Notes: generated from the letters alone by a model not told the origin. A stretch of 64,000 bases of DNA from Amycolatopsis sp. GM8 (GCF_021653975.1 NZ_JAJKFK010000011.1:71627-135626), one strand, 5' to 3'; counted from the first letter of the stretch, positions 34,165 to 43,266 are shown. Translations and numbers: made by a program.

Positions 34165-35598
34165 TCAGAACTGGTAGTACAGGAACGGGCTGAACGTCCC
34201 GTTCGCCACCAGTATCGCCGCGTAGGCCAGGCCCACGGTCATCACGCCGATGCGCAGGCTCGTCGCCGGCTTGCCGCGGGACGATTCCAGCAGCGGCCCG
34301 GTCACCGGATCCGCCGGCAGGAAGACCACCAGCAGCGCCAGCAGCAGGATCACCAGCCGCTGGTTGGTCAGGGCCGAGGACACCACGTCGGTCAGGCCCG
34401 AGAAGTCCGGCAGGAACATGTGCCCGATCATCGTCAGCGCGTGCGTCAGGTCCGGCGACTTGAAGAACACCCACCCGAACACGACGAGCACGAGCGTGAG
34501 CACCCGCCGGCCCAGGCGGGGCAGGCGCGCCGCCGGCGTGGTGTCCCAGCCGAAGGCGCGTTCGATGATCAGCAGCGCCCCGTGATAACAACCCCACACC
34601 AGGAAAGTCCAGTTCGCGCCGTGCCACAAACCGGTCAGCACGAACACGATGCACAGATTCCGGTAGGTCTTCGCCGCGCCGCGCCGGTTACCGCCGAGCG
34701 GGATGTACACATAGTCGCGGAACCAGCGGGAAAGCGACATGTGCCAGCGCCGCCAGAACTCGGTCACGGTCACCGACGAATACGGCCGCGCGAAGTTCTC
34801 CGGCAGCCGGAAACCGAGCATCCGGCCGAGCCCGATCGCCATATCCGAATAGCCCGAGAAATCGAAGAACAACTGCAAGGTGTACCCGACCGCGCCCAGC
34901 CACGCGACGCCGAAGGTCATATTGTCCGGCGACGTCCGGAAACACGCCTCCACCATCGGGTTGAGCGAGTCCGCGATGATCGTCTTCTTGCACAGTCCCA
35001 GCGCGAACCGCGGGAATCCGGCCGCGATGTCGTCCAGCCGGTGTGAACGAATCTGCGGTAGCTGGTCCGCGATCTCCCGATAGCGCACGATCGGCCCGGC
35101 GACCAGTTGCGGGAACATCGCGATATAGGTCACGAACGAAACCGGATTACGGAGCGCTCGCCGTTCGCCGCGATAGATGTCGACCACATACGAAATGTGG
35201 TGAAAGGTGAAGAACGAGATGCCGATCGGCAAGGCCAGGTGCACGATCGGGAAGTCCCCGCCGAACACCCGGGCCAGATAGTCGAACTGCTGGGTCGCGA
35301 ACCCGGCGTACTTCCAGATGACCAGCATCGCCACGTCGAAGCAGATCACGCCGATCAGCAGCCGCTTGCGCAGCGAGGCGCGCCGTTCCCAGTCGTTCGG
35401 CTCAAGCGCGATCCCGACGAAGTAGTTGACCACCATGCAGCCGAGCAGCAGCAAGAGGAACGCGCCCGCGCCGCTCGCGTAGAAGACGAAGCTCGCGACC
35501 GCGATGATGCCGTTCCGCCAGGTCCGCGGCAGCACCAGCACGGCGACGAGCAACGCCGGCATGAAGTACCACAGGAACAACGGCGAGACGAACGACAT
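34165..35598 (-). CDS. MBOAT O-acyltransferase (AlgI-like)
   Basis: 477-residue polytopic acyltransferase with ten or so transmembrane helices. Signatures are EFWRRWHMSLSRWFRDYVYI followed by PLGGNRRG, and the catalytic His in LTGLWHGANWTFLVWG; the end SPFLYYQF is typical of AlgI/DltB relatives. It passes acetyl groups across the membrane to an SGNH partner, probably the AlgX-like protein at 29960..31270. No polysaccharide synthase is nearby, so the target may be cell-wall or capsule glycan. Confidence 0.88.
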   Translation of the reverse strand: MSFVSPLFLWYFMPALLVAVLVLPRTWRNGIIAVASFVFYASGAGAFLLLLLGCMVVNYFVGIALEPNDWERRASLRKRLLIGVICFDVAMLVIWKYAGFATQQFDYLARVFGGDFPIVHLALPIGISFFTFHHISYVVDIYRGERRALRNPVSFVTYIAMFPQLVAGPIVRYREIADQLPQIRSHRLDDIAAGFPRFALGLCKKTIIADSLNPMVEACFRTSPDNMTFGVAWLGAVGYTLQLFFDFSGYSDMAIGLGRMLGFRLPENFARPYSSVTVTEFWRRWHMSLSRWFRDYVYIPLGGNRRGAAKTYRNLCIVFVLTGLWHGANWTFLVWGCYHGALLIIERAFGWDTTPAARLPRLGRRVLTLVLVVFGWVFFKSPDLTHALTMIGHMFLPDFSGLTDVVSSALTNQRLVILLLALLVVFLPADPVTGPLLESSRGKPATSLRIGVMTVGLAYAAILVANGTFSPFLYYQF

Positions 35599-35695
35599 CG
35601 GTGCGCGGGCCCCCCATCAGGATCAGCCTGCTGACCTTAACCGACCATCCGCGCGACCCGGTGAAAAATGCCCGTGACGCCAACCGCACCCGGGG

Positions 35696-36652
35696 CTAGA
35701 CGCGGCCCGCGATGCGGCGGCGGCGGGCGACTTCGGCCAGCAGCACCGCCGCGGCCACCGAAGCGTTGAGCGACTCGACGCCCGCGGCCATCGGGATCGA
35801 CACGGTCACATCGCACGTCTCGCGCACCAGCCGGGAAAGCCCGCGCCCCTCCGAGCCGAGCACGATGACCAGCGGATCGGTGGCCAGGTCCATCCCGTCG
35901 ATGTCGACGCTGCCGTCCGCGTCCAGGCCCGCGATCATCAGGCCCTCGCTCGCCCAGGCCTTGAGCTGCCTGGTCAGGTTCGGTGCCACCCCGATCGGCA
36001 TCCGCGCCGCGGTGCCGGCGCTCGTCCGCCACGCGACAGCCGTCATGCCGGCGCTACGCCGGCCGGGCAGCAGCACACCGTGCGCGCCGAACGCCGCGGC
36101 CGAGCGCACGACGGCGCCGAGGTTCCGCGGGTCGGTCACGCCGTCCAGCGCGACCAGCAGCGGCGGCTCACCGGAGTCGCGCGCGGCGTCGAGCAGGTCG
36201 TCCGGATGGGCGTACTCGAACGGCGGCACCTGCAGGCCGAGACCCTGGTGCACCGCGCGGTTCGTCTTCCGGTCCAGCTCCTCGCGGGGGATTTCGAGCA
36301 CCGAGATGCCCTTGTTCGCGGCCATCTGCACGGCCTCGTTCACCCGGTCGTCGGCTTCGATGTTCAACGCCACGTACAGCGTCGTGGCCGGCACATCCGC
36401 GCGCAGTGCCTCGACCACCGGGTTACGCCCGGCGATGATCTCCGGGCCCTCGGCCTTCTTGTCTCGCGCCCGCTCGGCCTTCGACGCGGCCGCGGCGCGT
36501 CGCTGCGCCGGATGCCCCGGGCGCACCTCCGCGCGCGGCGTCGGGCCCTTGCCTTCGAGGCCGCGCCGGCGTTGCCCGCCCGAGCCCTTGACGGCGCCCT
36601 TCTTGCTGCCGGGATTGCGGGTCGCGCCCCGGCGTTTCGAGTTTCCTGCCAT
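35696..36652 (-). CDS. rlmB: 23S rRNA 2'-O-ribose methyltransferase, SpoU/TrmH family
   Basis: 318-residue SPOUT enzyme expected to methylate G2251 of 23S rRNA. A basic disordered N-terminus (about 1-70) leads into the substrate-binding domain GRNPVVEALRA and the knotted domain with VALDGVTDPRNLGAVVRSA, IVLGSEGRGLSRLVR and IPMAAGVESLNASVAAAVLL, the three SpoU motifs. It is 5 bp downstream of cysS, as in Rv3579c-Rv3580c. Confidence 0.92.
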   Translation of the reverse strand: MAGNSKRRGATRNPGSKKGAVKGSGGQRRRGLEGKGPTPRAEVRPGHPAQRRAAAASKAERARDKKAEGPEIIAGRNPVVEALRADVPATTLYVALNIEADDRVNEAVQMAANKGISVLEIPREELDRKTNRAVHQGLGLQVPPFEYAHPDDLLDAARDSGEPPLLVALDGVTDPRNLGAVVRSAAAFGAHGVLLPGRRSAGMTAVAWRTSAGTAARMPIGVAPNLTRQLKAWASEGLMIAGLDADGSVDIDGMDLATDPLVIVLGSEGRGLSRLVRETCDVTVSIPMAAGVESLNASVAAAVLLAEVARRRRIAGRV

Positions 36653-36657
36653 TGTTC

Positions 36658-38055
36658 CTAAGCGTCCTTAACGGTCCACAGTGGACCATCCGGGGTGTCT
36701 TCGACCGCGATACCGGCCTTGAGCAACCGATCCCGCACCGCGTCCGCACGCGCGAAATCGCGTGCCGCGCGGGCTTCCTGGCGCTCGGCGAGCATGTTGC
36801 CGACGAGGTCGGCCAGTGCGTGCCGGGCCGGCGAGTCGGCGTTCGCGGTGTCCACCCATTTCGGATCGAGCGGATCCAGCCCCAGCACACCCATCATCGC
36901 GCGGACCGAACCCGCCGCCGACCGGGCGGCCGTCTCGTTCACCGCGTCGAGTGCCGCGTTGCCTTCACGGACCACGTTGTGAATGGCGGCGATCGCGGCC
37001 GGGGTACCGAGATCGTTGTCCATCGCCTCAGTGAAGTCGGCGCACAGCAGGCCCGGCGCCACGTCGCCGGTGCGCTCGCTGACCCGGCGGACGAACTGCT
37101 CGATGCGCCGATAGCCCGCCGCGGCCTCGGACAGCGCCGCGTCGGAGTACTCGATGGTCGAGCGGTAGTGCGGCTGGACGAGGTAGTACCGCAGTTCCGC
37201 GGCGCGGTAGTTCCGCAGCATCGCCTCGATGGACACCGTGTTGCCCAGCGATTTCGACATCTTCTCGCCCGACAGCGTGACCCACGCGTTGTGCAGCCAG
37301 AACCGCGCGAACGGGTCGCCGGCCGCGTTCGATTGGGCGCGCTCGTTTTCGTGATGCGGGAACACCAGATCGACGCCGCCGCCGTGGATGTCGAACTCGG
37401 GGCCGAGGTAGTTCGTCGCCATCGCCGAGCACTCCAGGTGCCAGCCGGGGCGCCCCGGGCCCCACGGCGTCGACCACGACGGCTCGCCCGGCTTGGCGCC
37501 CTTCCACAACGTGAAGTCGCGCGGGTCCCGCTTCCCTTCGGCCAGCGTCTCGCCCTGCTGGACCTCGTCGAGCTTCTGCCGCGACAACGCGCCGTACGCC
37601 GGGAAGCTGCCCACCGAGAAGTAGACGTCGCCGCCCTCCGCATAGGCATGGCCGCCGTCGATGAGCCGCTGCATCAGCTCGACCATCTGCGGCATGTGCC
37701 CCGTCGCGCGCGGCGCGATCGACGGCGGGAGGCAGCCGAGCGCCTCGTAGGCGTCCTCGAACGCGCGCTCGTGTTTGAAGGCCCACTCCCACCACGGCCT
37801 GCCCGCGTCGGCGGCCTTGGTGAGGATCTTGTCGTCGATGTCGGTCACGTTCCGCACGAACAGCACGTCGAGTCCATTGTGGACAAGCCAGCGGCGGAGC
37901 ACGTCGTAGTTCAGCGCGCCGCGGACGTGCCCGATATGCGGAATGCCCTGCACGGTGGCCCCACACACGTAGATGGACGCCGTTCCACTACGAGCGGGAT
38001 GGAACTCCCGCACGTCCCTGGTCGCGGTGTCGAAAAGGTGTAAGGCCACCTTCAA
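36658..38055 (-). CDS. cysS: Cysteinyl-tRNA synthetase
   Basis: 465-residue class I enzyme. Cys31 in YVCGATVQG, with the later CSAMA cysteine and HHEN motif, binds zinc; the HIGH motif is PHIGH (39-43) and the KMSKS loop is GEKMSKSLGN near residue 265. The length equals the main bacterial form rather than the shorter mycothiol ligase MshC. Upstream synteny with ispF/ispD/carD is as in mycobacteria, with a HAD gene inserted. Confidence 0.94.
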   Translation of the reverse strand: MKVALHLFDTATRDVREFHPARSGTASIYVCGATVQGIPHIGHVRGALNYDVLRRWLVHNGLDVLFVRNVTDIDDKILTKAADAGRPWWEWAFKHERAFEDAYEALGCLPPSIAPRATGHMPQMVELMQRLIDGGHAYAEGGDVYFSVGSFPAYGALSRQKLDEVQQGETLAEGKRDPRDFTLWKGAKPGEPSWSTPWGPGRPGWHLECSAMATNYLGPEFDIHGGGVDLVFPHHENERAQSNAAGDPFARFWLHNAWVTLSGEKMSKSLGNTVSIEAMLRNYRAAELRYYLVQPHYRSTIEYSDAALSEAAAGYRRIEQFVRRVSERTGDVAPGLLCADFTEAMDNDLGTPAAIAAIHNVVREGNAALDAVNETAARSAAGSVRAMMGVLGLDPLDPKWVDTANADSPARHALADLVGNMLAERQEARAARDFARADAVRDRLLKAGIAVEDTPDGPLWTVKDA

Positions 38056-38083
38056 ATGGTACGGGGCCGACCGGAACCCGTGG

Positions 38084-38770
38084 TCAGAGCACCCCGTGCG
38101 TGCGCAGCGCGGCGAGCAGGCCGTCCGGCCGCTCGTTCGTGGGCAGCGGGTCGACCAGCGCGAACGCGCAGCCGAGCGCTCGCGCCCCGCCGTCCGCTTC
38201 GTCGCTGTCGCCCACCATCAGGGTCTCCTCGGCGGGGACGCCGAGCTGGTCCAGCAACGCGTGGAAGACGGCCGGGTCCGGCTTGATCGCGCCGACCTCG
38301 AAGGACAACACGAACGAGTCCACGTACTGGTCGAAGCCGTGGTCGGCGAACGCCGGCCGGATGTCGAACGCGATGTTGCTCAGCACCCCGACCTTGAGGC
38401 CCTTGCCCGCGCTGCTCTTGAGCGCGGCTTCGGTATCCGGGTACGGCGTCCACTCGTCCGGATCGATCAGCCGGTCGTAGAGCGCCTTGGCCTGGTCGAG
38501 CCGCGGCAGGCCGGACTTGCGCAGCACCTCGATGTAGATCTTCTCGTGCAGCGCCGGGTCCAGGTCGCGGTTCTCCCAGGCGTACTGGTACTCCTCGGAC
38601 AGTTCGACGACCTTGCCGGTGGGGGCGGTCATCCGGCGCATCAACTCGGCCTGCGCCTCGAGATCCAGCGGTACGCCGTCGGAGTCCTTGAGGTGAGCCA
38701 CCCAGCTCTCGTTCTGTTCGAGCCGGAACAACGTCCCGGAGAAGTCGAACATCACCGCCCGAATCGTCAC
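38084..38770 (-). CDS. HAD-like hydrolase with DxS motif
   Basis: 228-residue haloacid dehalogenase-fold protein. Motif I is MFDFSGTLFR, so the residue two after the nucleophile Asp is Ser instead of the general acid Asp of phosphatases; motif II is VLSNIAFD, motif III has the Lys of GAIKPDP and motif IV is VGDSDEADGGA. The DxS change may mean a different acid-base arrangement. The substrate is unknown. Confidence 0.78.
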   Translation of the reverse strand: MTIRAVMFDFSGTLFRLEQNESWVAHLKDSDGVPLDLEAQAELMRRMTAPTGKVVELSEEYQYAWENRDLDPALHEKIYIEVLRKSGLPRLDQAKALYDRLIDPDEWTPYPDTEAALKSSAGKGLKVGVLSNIAFDIRPAFADHGFDQYVDSFVLSFEVGAIKPDPAVFHALLDQLGVPAEETLMVGDSDEADGGARALGCAFALVDPLPTNERPDGLLAALRTHGVL

Positions 38771-38816
38771 GTCTCCAGGCTAGTGGGCCACAGCCGGGCG
38801 GCGGGCGACTTGTGAC

Positions 38817-39284
38817 CTACTCGGCCGCGAGGAGCAGGGCGGTGGCGATGGCCGCGATGCCCTCACCACGGCCGGTGAGCCCGAGGCCGTCGGTGGTGGT
38901 CCCGCTGATGCTGACCGGGCCGCCCGCGGCCTTGCTCAGCACGTCCTGCGCTTCCTCGCGGCGCTTGCCGATCCGCGGCGCGTTGCCGACGACCTGCACC
39001 GACGCGTTCGCGAGCCGCCAGCCCGCGGCCTCGACGCGACGCCGGACCTCGGCGATGAACTCCGGGCCGTGCACGCCTGCCCAGCGCGGGTCGCTGGTAC
39101 CGAACACCGAACCGAGGTCACCCAGCCCGGCGGCCGACAGCATGGCGTCGCACAGCGCGTGCGCCGCCACATCCCCGTCCGAATGCCCGGCGCACCCGGG
39201 AACGCCGTCCCAGTACAGCCCGGCGACCCAGCACTCGCGCCCCTGCTCGACCGGATGCACGTCGACGCCGGTACCGACCCTCAC
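38817..39284 (-). CDS. ispF: 2-C-methyl-D-erythritol 2,4-cyclodiphosphate synthase
   Basis: Fifth step of the MEP isoprenoid pathway. The 155-residue protein has the zinc ligands Asp8, His10 (GVDVHPVEQG) and His42 (GHSDGDVAAHALCDA), and the CMP-binding SGTTTDGLGLTGRGEGI. GTG 39284 overlaps the ispD stop as GTGA, so the two are coupled. All catalytic positions are intact, unlike the upstream ispD. Confidence 0.94.
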   Translation of the reverse strand: MRVGTGVDVHPVEQGRECWVAGLYWDGVPGCAGHSDGDVAAHALCDAMLSAAGLGDLGSVFGTSDPRWAGVHGPEFIAEVRRRVEAAGWRLANASVQVVGNAPRIGKRREEAQDVLSKAAGGPVSISGTTTDGLGLTGRGEGIAAIATALLLAAE

Positions 39285-39919
39285 GCCTGCTCCTCGCTCA
39301 GTAGTGCCGTCACGACGGCGATATCGAACGGCGTTTTGACCCGGATCCCGTTCTGGTGTCCGGAGATCGTGCGCACGCCGGCCGGCGGTTCGGCGAGTGG
39401 ATCGATACCGCGGATGCACATTTCGTGAAGTAATTCCGGCATGCAGCCGAACGGGGTCTGAACGGTGCGTAACCGCGCGCGATCTTCGGTTGCGATGATC
39501 ACTTCGTGAGAATTCACGAGTTTCACGGTGTCGGTCACGGGAAGGACCGGGACGACCGCGGGCACGCCCCCCGCGACGGTTTCCGCCACCGCCCGGATGA
39601 CGGGAGATGGCACGAACGCGCGGTCGGCGTCACAAAGAAGGATCACATCGAAGCCGATGGGAAGGCTTTCGAACGCGAGCCGAATCGATTCGGCCCGGGA
39701 ACCGCCGCACGGCAGTACCCGGCACCGGTTTCCGGTTCCGGGCACCGCCCGCACGATCGATTCGTAACTGTCGAGTTGTCGCGCCGGGGCGACGATTCGC
39801 AGGTCATCCACGCAGCCCGCAGCGAGCACGCCATGGATAGCGTGCGCCAGCAGTGACTCTCCCTGGACCAGAGCGTCCAAACCCACCGCGTCGGCGACGA
39901 CGAGCGCAGCCGTCTTCAT
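39281..39919 (-). CDS. ispD: Degenerate IspD-like cytidylyltransferase
   Basis: 212-residue protein in the exact ispD position between carD and ispF. Fold-level similarity is clear (GGSRAESIRLAFESL, VPVLPVTDTVKLVNSHEVI, LRTVQTPFG). The N-terminal CTP-binding signature AAGxGxR...PK is gone, replaced by VVADAVGLDALVQGESLL, so the catalytic Arg and Lys of active IspD are missing. DAAR has become DADRA, and the TDD(A/E) segment near the C-terminus is lost. There is no upstream start that adds the motif. Base use is also less GC-rich than in neighbours. Either a divergent enzyme or a decaying one whose role is served by another gene. Confidence 0.7.
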   Translation of the reverse strand: MKTAALVVADAVGLDALVQGESLLAHAIHGVLAAGCVDDLRIVAPARQLDSYESIVRAVPGTGNRCRVLPCGGSRAESIRLAFESLPIGFDVILLCDADRAFVPSPVIRAVAETVAGGVPAVVPVLPVTDTVKLVNSHEVIIATEDRARLRTVQTPFGCMPELLHEMCIRGIDPLAEPPAGVRTISGHQNGIRVKTPFDIAVVTALLSEEQA

Positions 39920-39961
39920 GAGCCGCTTTTCACAGACCCTCGGTGCGCCTTTCGGTGCCGG

Positions 39962-40453
39962 CTAAACCGACGCTGTTTCCAGCACCTCGTCGAGGAGGGT
40001 CTCCGCCTTGCCCTCGTCGGTGCCCTCCGCCAGGGCGAGTTCGCTCACCAGGATCTGCCGAGCCTTGGCCAGCATCCGCTTCTCACCAGCGGAAAGGCCA
40101 CGGTCCTTCTCTCGCCGCCAGAGGTCGCGCACCACTTCGGCCACCTTGTTCACATCGCCGGAGGCGAGCTTCTCGAGGTTGGCCTTGTACCGACGAGACC
40201 AGTTCGTGGGCTCTTCGGTGTGGGGAGCACGCAGCACGTCGAAAACGCGGTTCAGACCATCCTGGCCGACGACATCCCGCACGCCGACGATCTCGGCATT
40301 GTCAGCGGGAACGCGAACCGTCAGATCCCCCTGCGCGACTTTGAGGACGAGGTACTGCCTTTCCTCGCCCTTGATCACGCGGGTCTCGATCGCTTCGATG
40401 AGTGCGGCACCGTGGTGCGGGTAGACGACGGTCTCTCCGACCTTGAAAACCAT
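39962..40453 (-). CDS. carD: CarD-family RNA polymerase-binding regulator
   Basis: 163-residue essential actinobacterial transcription factor that stabilises open promoter complexes. The N-terminal RNAP-interaction domain (MVFKVGETVVYPHHGAALIE) is followed by a helical DNA-binding domain with NWSRRYKANLEKLASGDVNK and a conserved Trp near residue 85. It is the first gene of the carD-ispD-ispF run. The 273-bp divergent spacer to lpqE holds a TTGACA at 40565 but no clear -10 and no other feature I can support. Confidence 0.95.
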   Translation of the reverse strand: MVFKVGETVVYPHHGAALIEAIETRVIKGEERQYLVLKVAQGDLTVRVPADNAEIVGVRDVVGQDGLNRVFDVLRAPHTEEPTNWSRRYKANLEKLASGDVNKVAEVVRDLWRREKDRGLSAGEKRMLAKARQILVSELALAEGTDEGKAETLLDEVLETASV

Positions 40454-40726
40454 GTGTCCTCTGCCCCTTTCGCTGGCTCCATGCTAGCACGCTGTGATGG
40501 GGCCCATCCACCGGGCCGAGATCGTCCTCGCAGGTCAGGGGCCATGCGCGCACCGTCGAGGGGGTTGACAAATCCACTTTTGGCGTGCTCATGCAGGTGG
40601 TCCACCGGTTGATCACGAATCCACTGTGGACGGTCGGGCGCGGGCAGTGGCCACCGGGTTCTACCGGGTGGAAGTGCCCCGGCTAGTCTGCGCAGTGGTA
40701 ACGGGCTCTAGGAGGGACTGAAGACC

Positions 40727-41341
40727 GTGAGGCTGCAGAAACGTCGTGTGCTCACGTCGGGCGTGCTGGGCCTCGGCGCCGCGCTGGCACTGGCCGGGTG
40801 TGGTGCCGGGCAGATCACCCAGACCGACACCATGTTGCCTGCGGTCAACGGCGCGCTTGCGACGACGGGCAAGATCACCGTCCGCAACGCCGGTCTCGCG
40901 AACACCAACAGCTGCCAGCAGGCCTACGCACCCGGGTCGAGCGCCCCGCTGTCGCTGGTCATCACCAACGACGGCGCCGCCGACGACCAGCTGGTTTCGG
41001 TCTCCTCGCCCAACGCCGCGAGCGCCGCGGTCAGCGGCCAGCAGACGCTCACCGCGCGCACCAGCGTCGTGGTCGGCCCCGCCAACCAGGCCGAGTCCGC
41101 GGCCACCAGCACGTCCGCGTCGCCGGCCACCAGCGGCTCCGCGGCGGGCAAGCCGCAGATCGGGCGCGCGAGTATCGAGCTGCAGGGCATCAAGCAGGTC
41201 GTCTGGCCCGGTCAGCTGACGCCGGTGACGTTCGTTTTCCGGGATGCCGGCTCGGTGACGATGGAGTTGCCGGTCAACGCGCCCACCGAAGAGCTGCCCA
41301 ACTGCCAGACCGTGCCGCAACAGGCCGAAACGGGTCACTGA
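40727..41341 (+). CDS. lpqE: LpqE-like lipoprotein
   Basis: 204-residue secreted lipoprotein with lipobox LALAGC (Cys25), corresponding to Rv3584 by position. The mature part is rich in Ser, Ala and Thr and has a beta-sandwich look (PLSLVITNDGAADDQLVSV, PVTFVFRDAGSVTMELPV). In M. tuberculosis the protein is in the CarD/RadA neighbourhood and its role is not firmly known. GTG 40727 follows AGGAGGGACTG. Confidence 0.8.
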   Translation: MRLQKRRVLTSGVLGLGAALALAGCGAGQITQTDTMLPAVNGALATTGKITVRNAGLANTNSCQQAYAPGSSAPLSLVITNDGAADDQLVSVSSPNAASAAVSGQQTLTARTSVVVGPANQAESAATSTSASPATSGSAAGKPQIGRASIELQGIKQVVWPGQLTPVTFVFRDAGSVTMELPVNAPTEELPNCQTVPQQAETGH

Positions 41342-41374
41342 GATTGTCGGTGCCGACCGCTAACGTCGGCGACC

Positions 41375-42733
41375 GTGGTCAAGAAGGGCAACAGCTACCG
41401 CTGCGCGGAATGCGGTCACGAAGCCGCGAAATGGGTCGGCCGCTGCCCCGAGTGTCAGGCGTGGGGCACGCTCGAGGAGCGCGGGGACGCGCGACCGGCG
41501 ATAGCCAGGGTGGCCGCCGGTGCGCCCAGCGCCCCGGCACGGCCGATCGGTCAGGTGGACCTGGAGTCGGCCCGCGCGCGGCCGACCGGAGTGCCCGAGC
41601 TGGACCGGGTGCTCGGTGGCGGGCTCGTCCCGGGCGCGGTGGTCCTGCTCGCCGGTGAGCCGGGGGTCGGCAAGTCGACGCTGCTGCTGGAGGTCGCCTA
41701 CCAGTGGGCGGCCGCCGCGGCGAAGCCCGCGCTGTACGTGACGGGCGAGGAGTCCGCGGGTCAGGTCCGGTTGCGGGCCGAGCGGACGGGGAACCTGCAC
41801 GAGCGCATGTTCCTGGCCGCCGAGAGCGACCTGTCGGCGATCCTCGGGCATGTCGACGCGGTCGGGCCCGGGGTGTTGATCGTGGACTCCGTGCAGACGA
41901 TGGCATCCCCGCAGGTCGAGGGCGCGCCCGGTGGGGTCACGCAGGTGCGGGCGGTCACGGCCGGGCTGGTTGCGCTCGCGAAGGAGCGTGGGTTGCCGAT
42001 CGTGCTGGTCGGGCATGTCACGAAGGACGGCTCGGTCGCCGGGCCGCGGGTGCTGGAGCATCTGGTGGACGTGGTGCTGCAGTTCGAGGGTGACCGGCAT
42101 TCGACGCTTCGGCTGGTGCGCGGGATCAAGAACCGGTTCGGCCCGGCCGACGAGATCGGCTGTTTCGAGCTGCGGGACGACGGGATCATCGGGGTGCCGG
42201 ATCCGTCCGGGCTGTTCATGAACCGGCATACCGACGAAGTGCCGGGGACGGCGATCACGGTGACGGTCGAGGGCAAGCGGCCGCTGTTGTGCGAGGTGCA
42301 GGCGCTGGTGGCGAAGTCGAGCCTGCCGCAGCCGCGCCGGGCGGTGAGCGGGCTGGACGCCGCGCGGGTCGGCATGGTGCTGGCGGTACTGGAGAAGCGC
42401 GGCGGTGTGCGGTTCGGGGAGCAGGACGTGTACGCGGCGACGGTCGGCGGGATGAAGGTGACCGAGCCGGCGGTGGACCTGGCGGTCGTGCTGGCGATCG
42501 CGTCCTCGGTGCGGGAGGAAGCGCTTTCCCCGCGCCTGGTGTCGCTGGGTGAGGTCGGCTTGGCCGGCGAGATCCGCCGGGTGACCGGCGTCGGCCGCCG
42601 GCTCGCGGAGGCCCAGCGGCTGGGCTTCACGCACGCCATCGTGCCGCCGGACCCAGGGAAGTTGCCGGATGGCATCCGCGTGCTGGAGGCAGGCAGCGTC
42701 GCGGACGCGGTGAACGCGGCGATGAAGGCCTAG
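41375..42733 (+). CDS. radA: DNA repair protein RadA
   Basis: 452-residue branch-migration ATPase. A C4 zinc finger (CAECGHEAAKWVGRCPEC) is followed by the RecA-like core with Walker A GEPGVGKSTLLLEVA, the RadA-specific GIKNRFGPADEIGCFE and a Lon-like P domain. The stop overlaps the converging Uma2 gene by 4 bp. In M. tuberculosis disA follows radA; no disA is present after this radA or elsewhere in the window. Confidence 0.95.
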   Translation: MVKKGNSYRCAECGHEAAKWVGRCPECQAWGTLEERGDARPAIARVAAGAPSAPARPIGQVDLESARARPTGVPELDRVLGGGLVPGAVVLLAGEPGVGKSTLLLEVAYQWAAAAAKPALYVTGEESAGQVRLRAERTGNLHERMFLAAESDLSAILGHVDAVGPGVLIVDSVQTMASPQVEGAPGGVTQVRAVTAGLVALAKERGLPIVLVGHVTKDGSVAGPRVLEHLVDVVLQFEGDRHSTLRLVRGIKNRFGPADEIGCFELRDDGIIGVPDPSGLFMNRHTDEVPGTAITVTVEGKRPLLCEVQALVAKSSLPQPRRAVSGLDAARVGMVLAVLEKRGGVRFGEQDVYAATVGGMKVTEPAVDLAVVLAIASSVREEALSPRLVSLGEVGLAGEIRRVTGVGRRLAEAQRLGFTHAIVPPDPGKLPDGIRVLEAGSVADAVNAAMKA

Positions 42734-43266
42734 GCGAGTTCGGAAGTGTCGATCTTGACCGGCACCGGTCCGGGTGCGGTGATGGTCTCGCCTGCCTCGG
42801 CCTGGACTTCCAACCGGTAACCGTTGCCGGTCAGGCGGTAGCCCTTGAACGTCCCGGCCTCGGCGAGCCACAGATAAGGCACACCGGTGGCCGCGTACGC
42901 GGCCACCTTTGTCTCACGCTCGGCCTTCGTGTTGTCCGAGGACCACACCTCGACCGCGAGGAGCACGTTCTCGGCATCGAACAGCGGACGATCCGAATCA
43001 ATATCGACTACGACGACGTCGGGTATCAGCGCGGTACGCAACGGCGTACTGATCCGCACACCGACGCCGGGCAGCACGGTCAGATCGGCCCGGCAAGCAC
43101 ATCCGAGTGCCTTGTCGGCCGCGAAAGCGAGCTTCGCCATCGCGTGCTGATGAAGGGCGTCTTGCGGCGGGGTCACGTGGAGGTGACCCAGGATCAGTTC
43201 GAGCCGAGACCCGTCGGACGGGTGCTCGGCCGCGAACCACTCTTCGATAGGTACTGGTCCCAGCAT
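42730..43266 (-). CDS. Uma2-family PD-(D/E)XK protein
   Basis: 178 residues of the Uma2 (DUF820) family, common in actinobacteria and cyanobacteria and predicted to be nucleases. Candidate active-site residues are the Asp of ALIPDVVVVD and the Glu in LAVEVWSSDNTKAERETKV. The helical tail with YAATGVPYLWL is typical. ATG 43266 matches the family start. The function is unknown; it occupies the place where disA might be expected. Confidence 0.8.
   Translation of the reverse strand: MLGPVPIEEWFAAEHPSDGSRLELILGHLHVTPPQDALHQHAMAKLAFAADKALGCACRADLTVLPGVGVRISTPLRTALIPDVVVVDIDSDRPLFDAENVLLAVEVWSSDNTKAERETKVAAYAATGVPYLWLAEAGTFKGYRLTGNGYRLEVQAEAGETITAPGPVPVKIDTSELA

Noticed and set aside
40454..40726. 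TTGACA-based promoter for lpqE
   Set aside because: A -35-like TTGACA is present at 40565 but no matching -10 at proper spacing was found.
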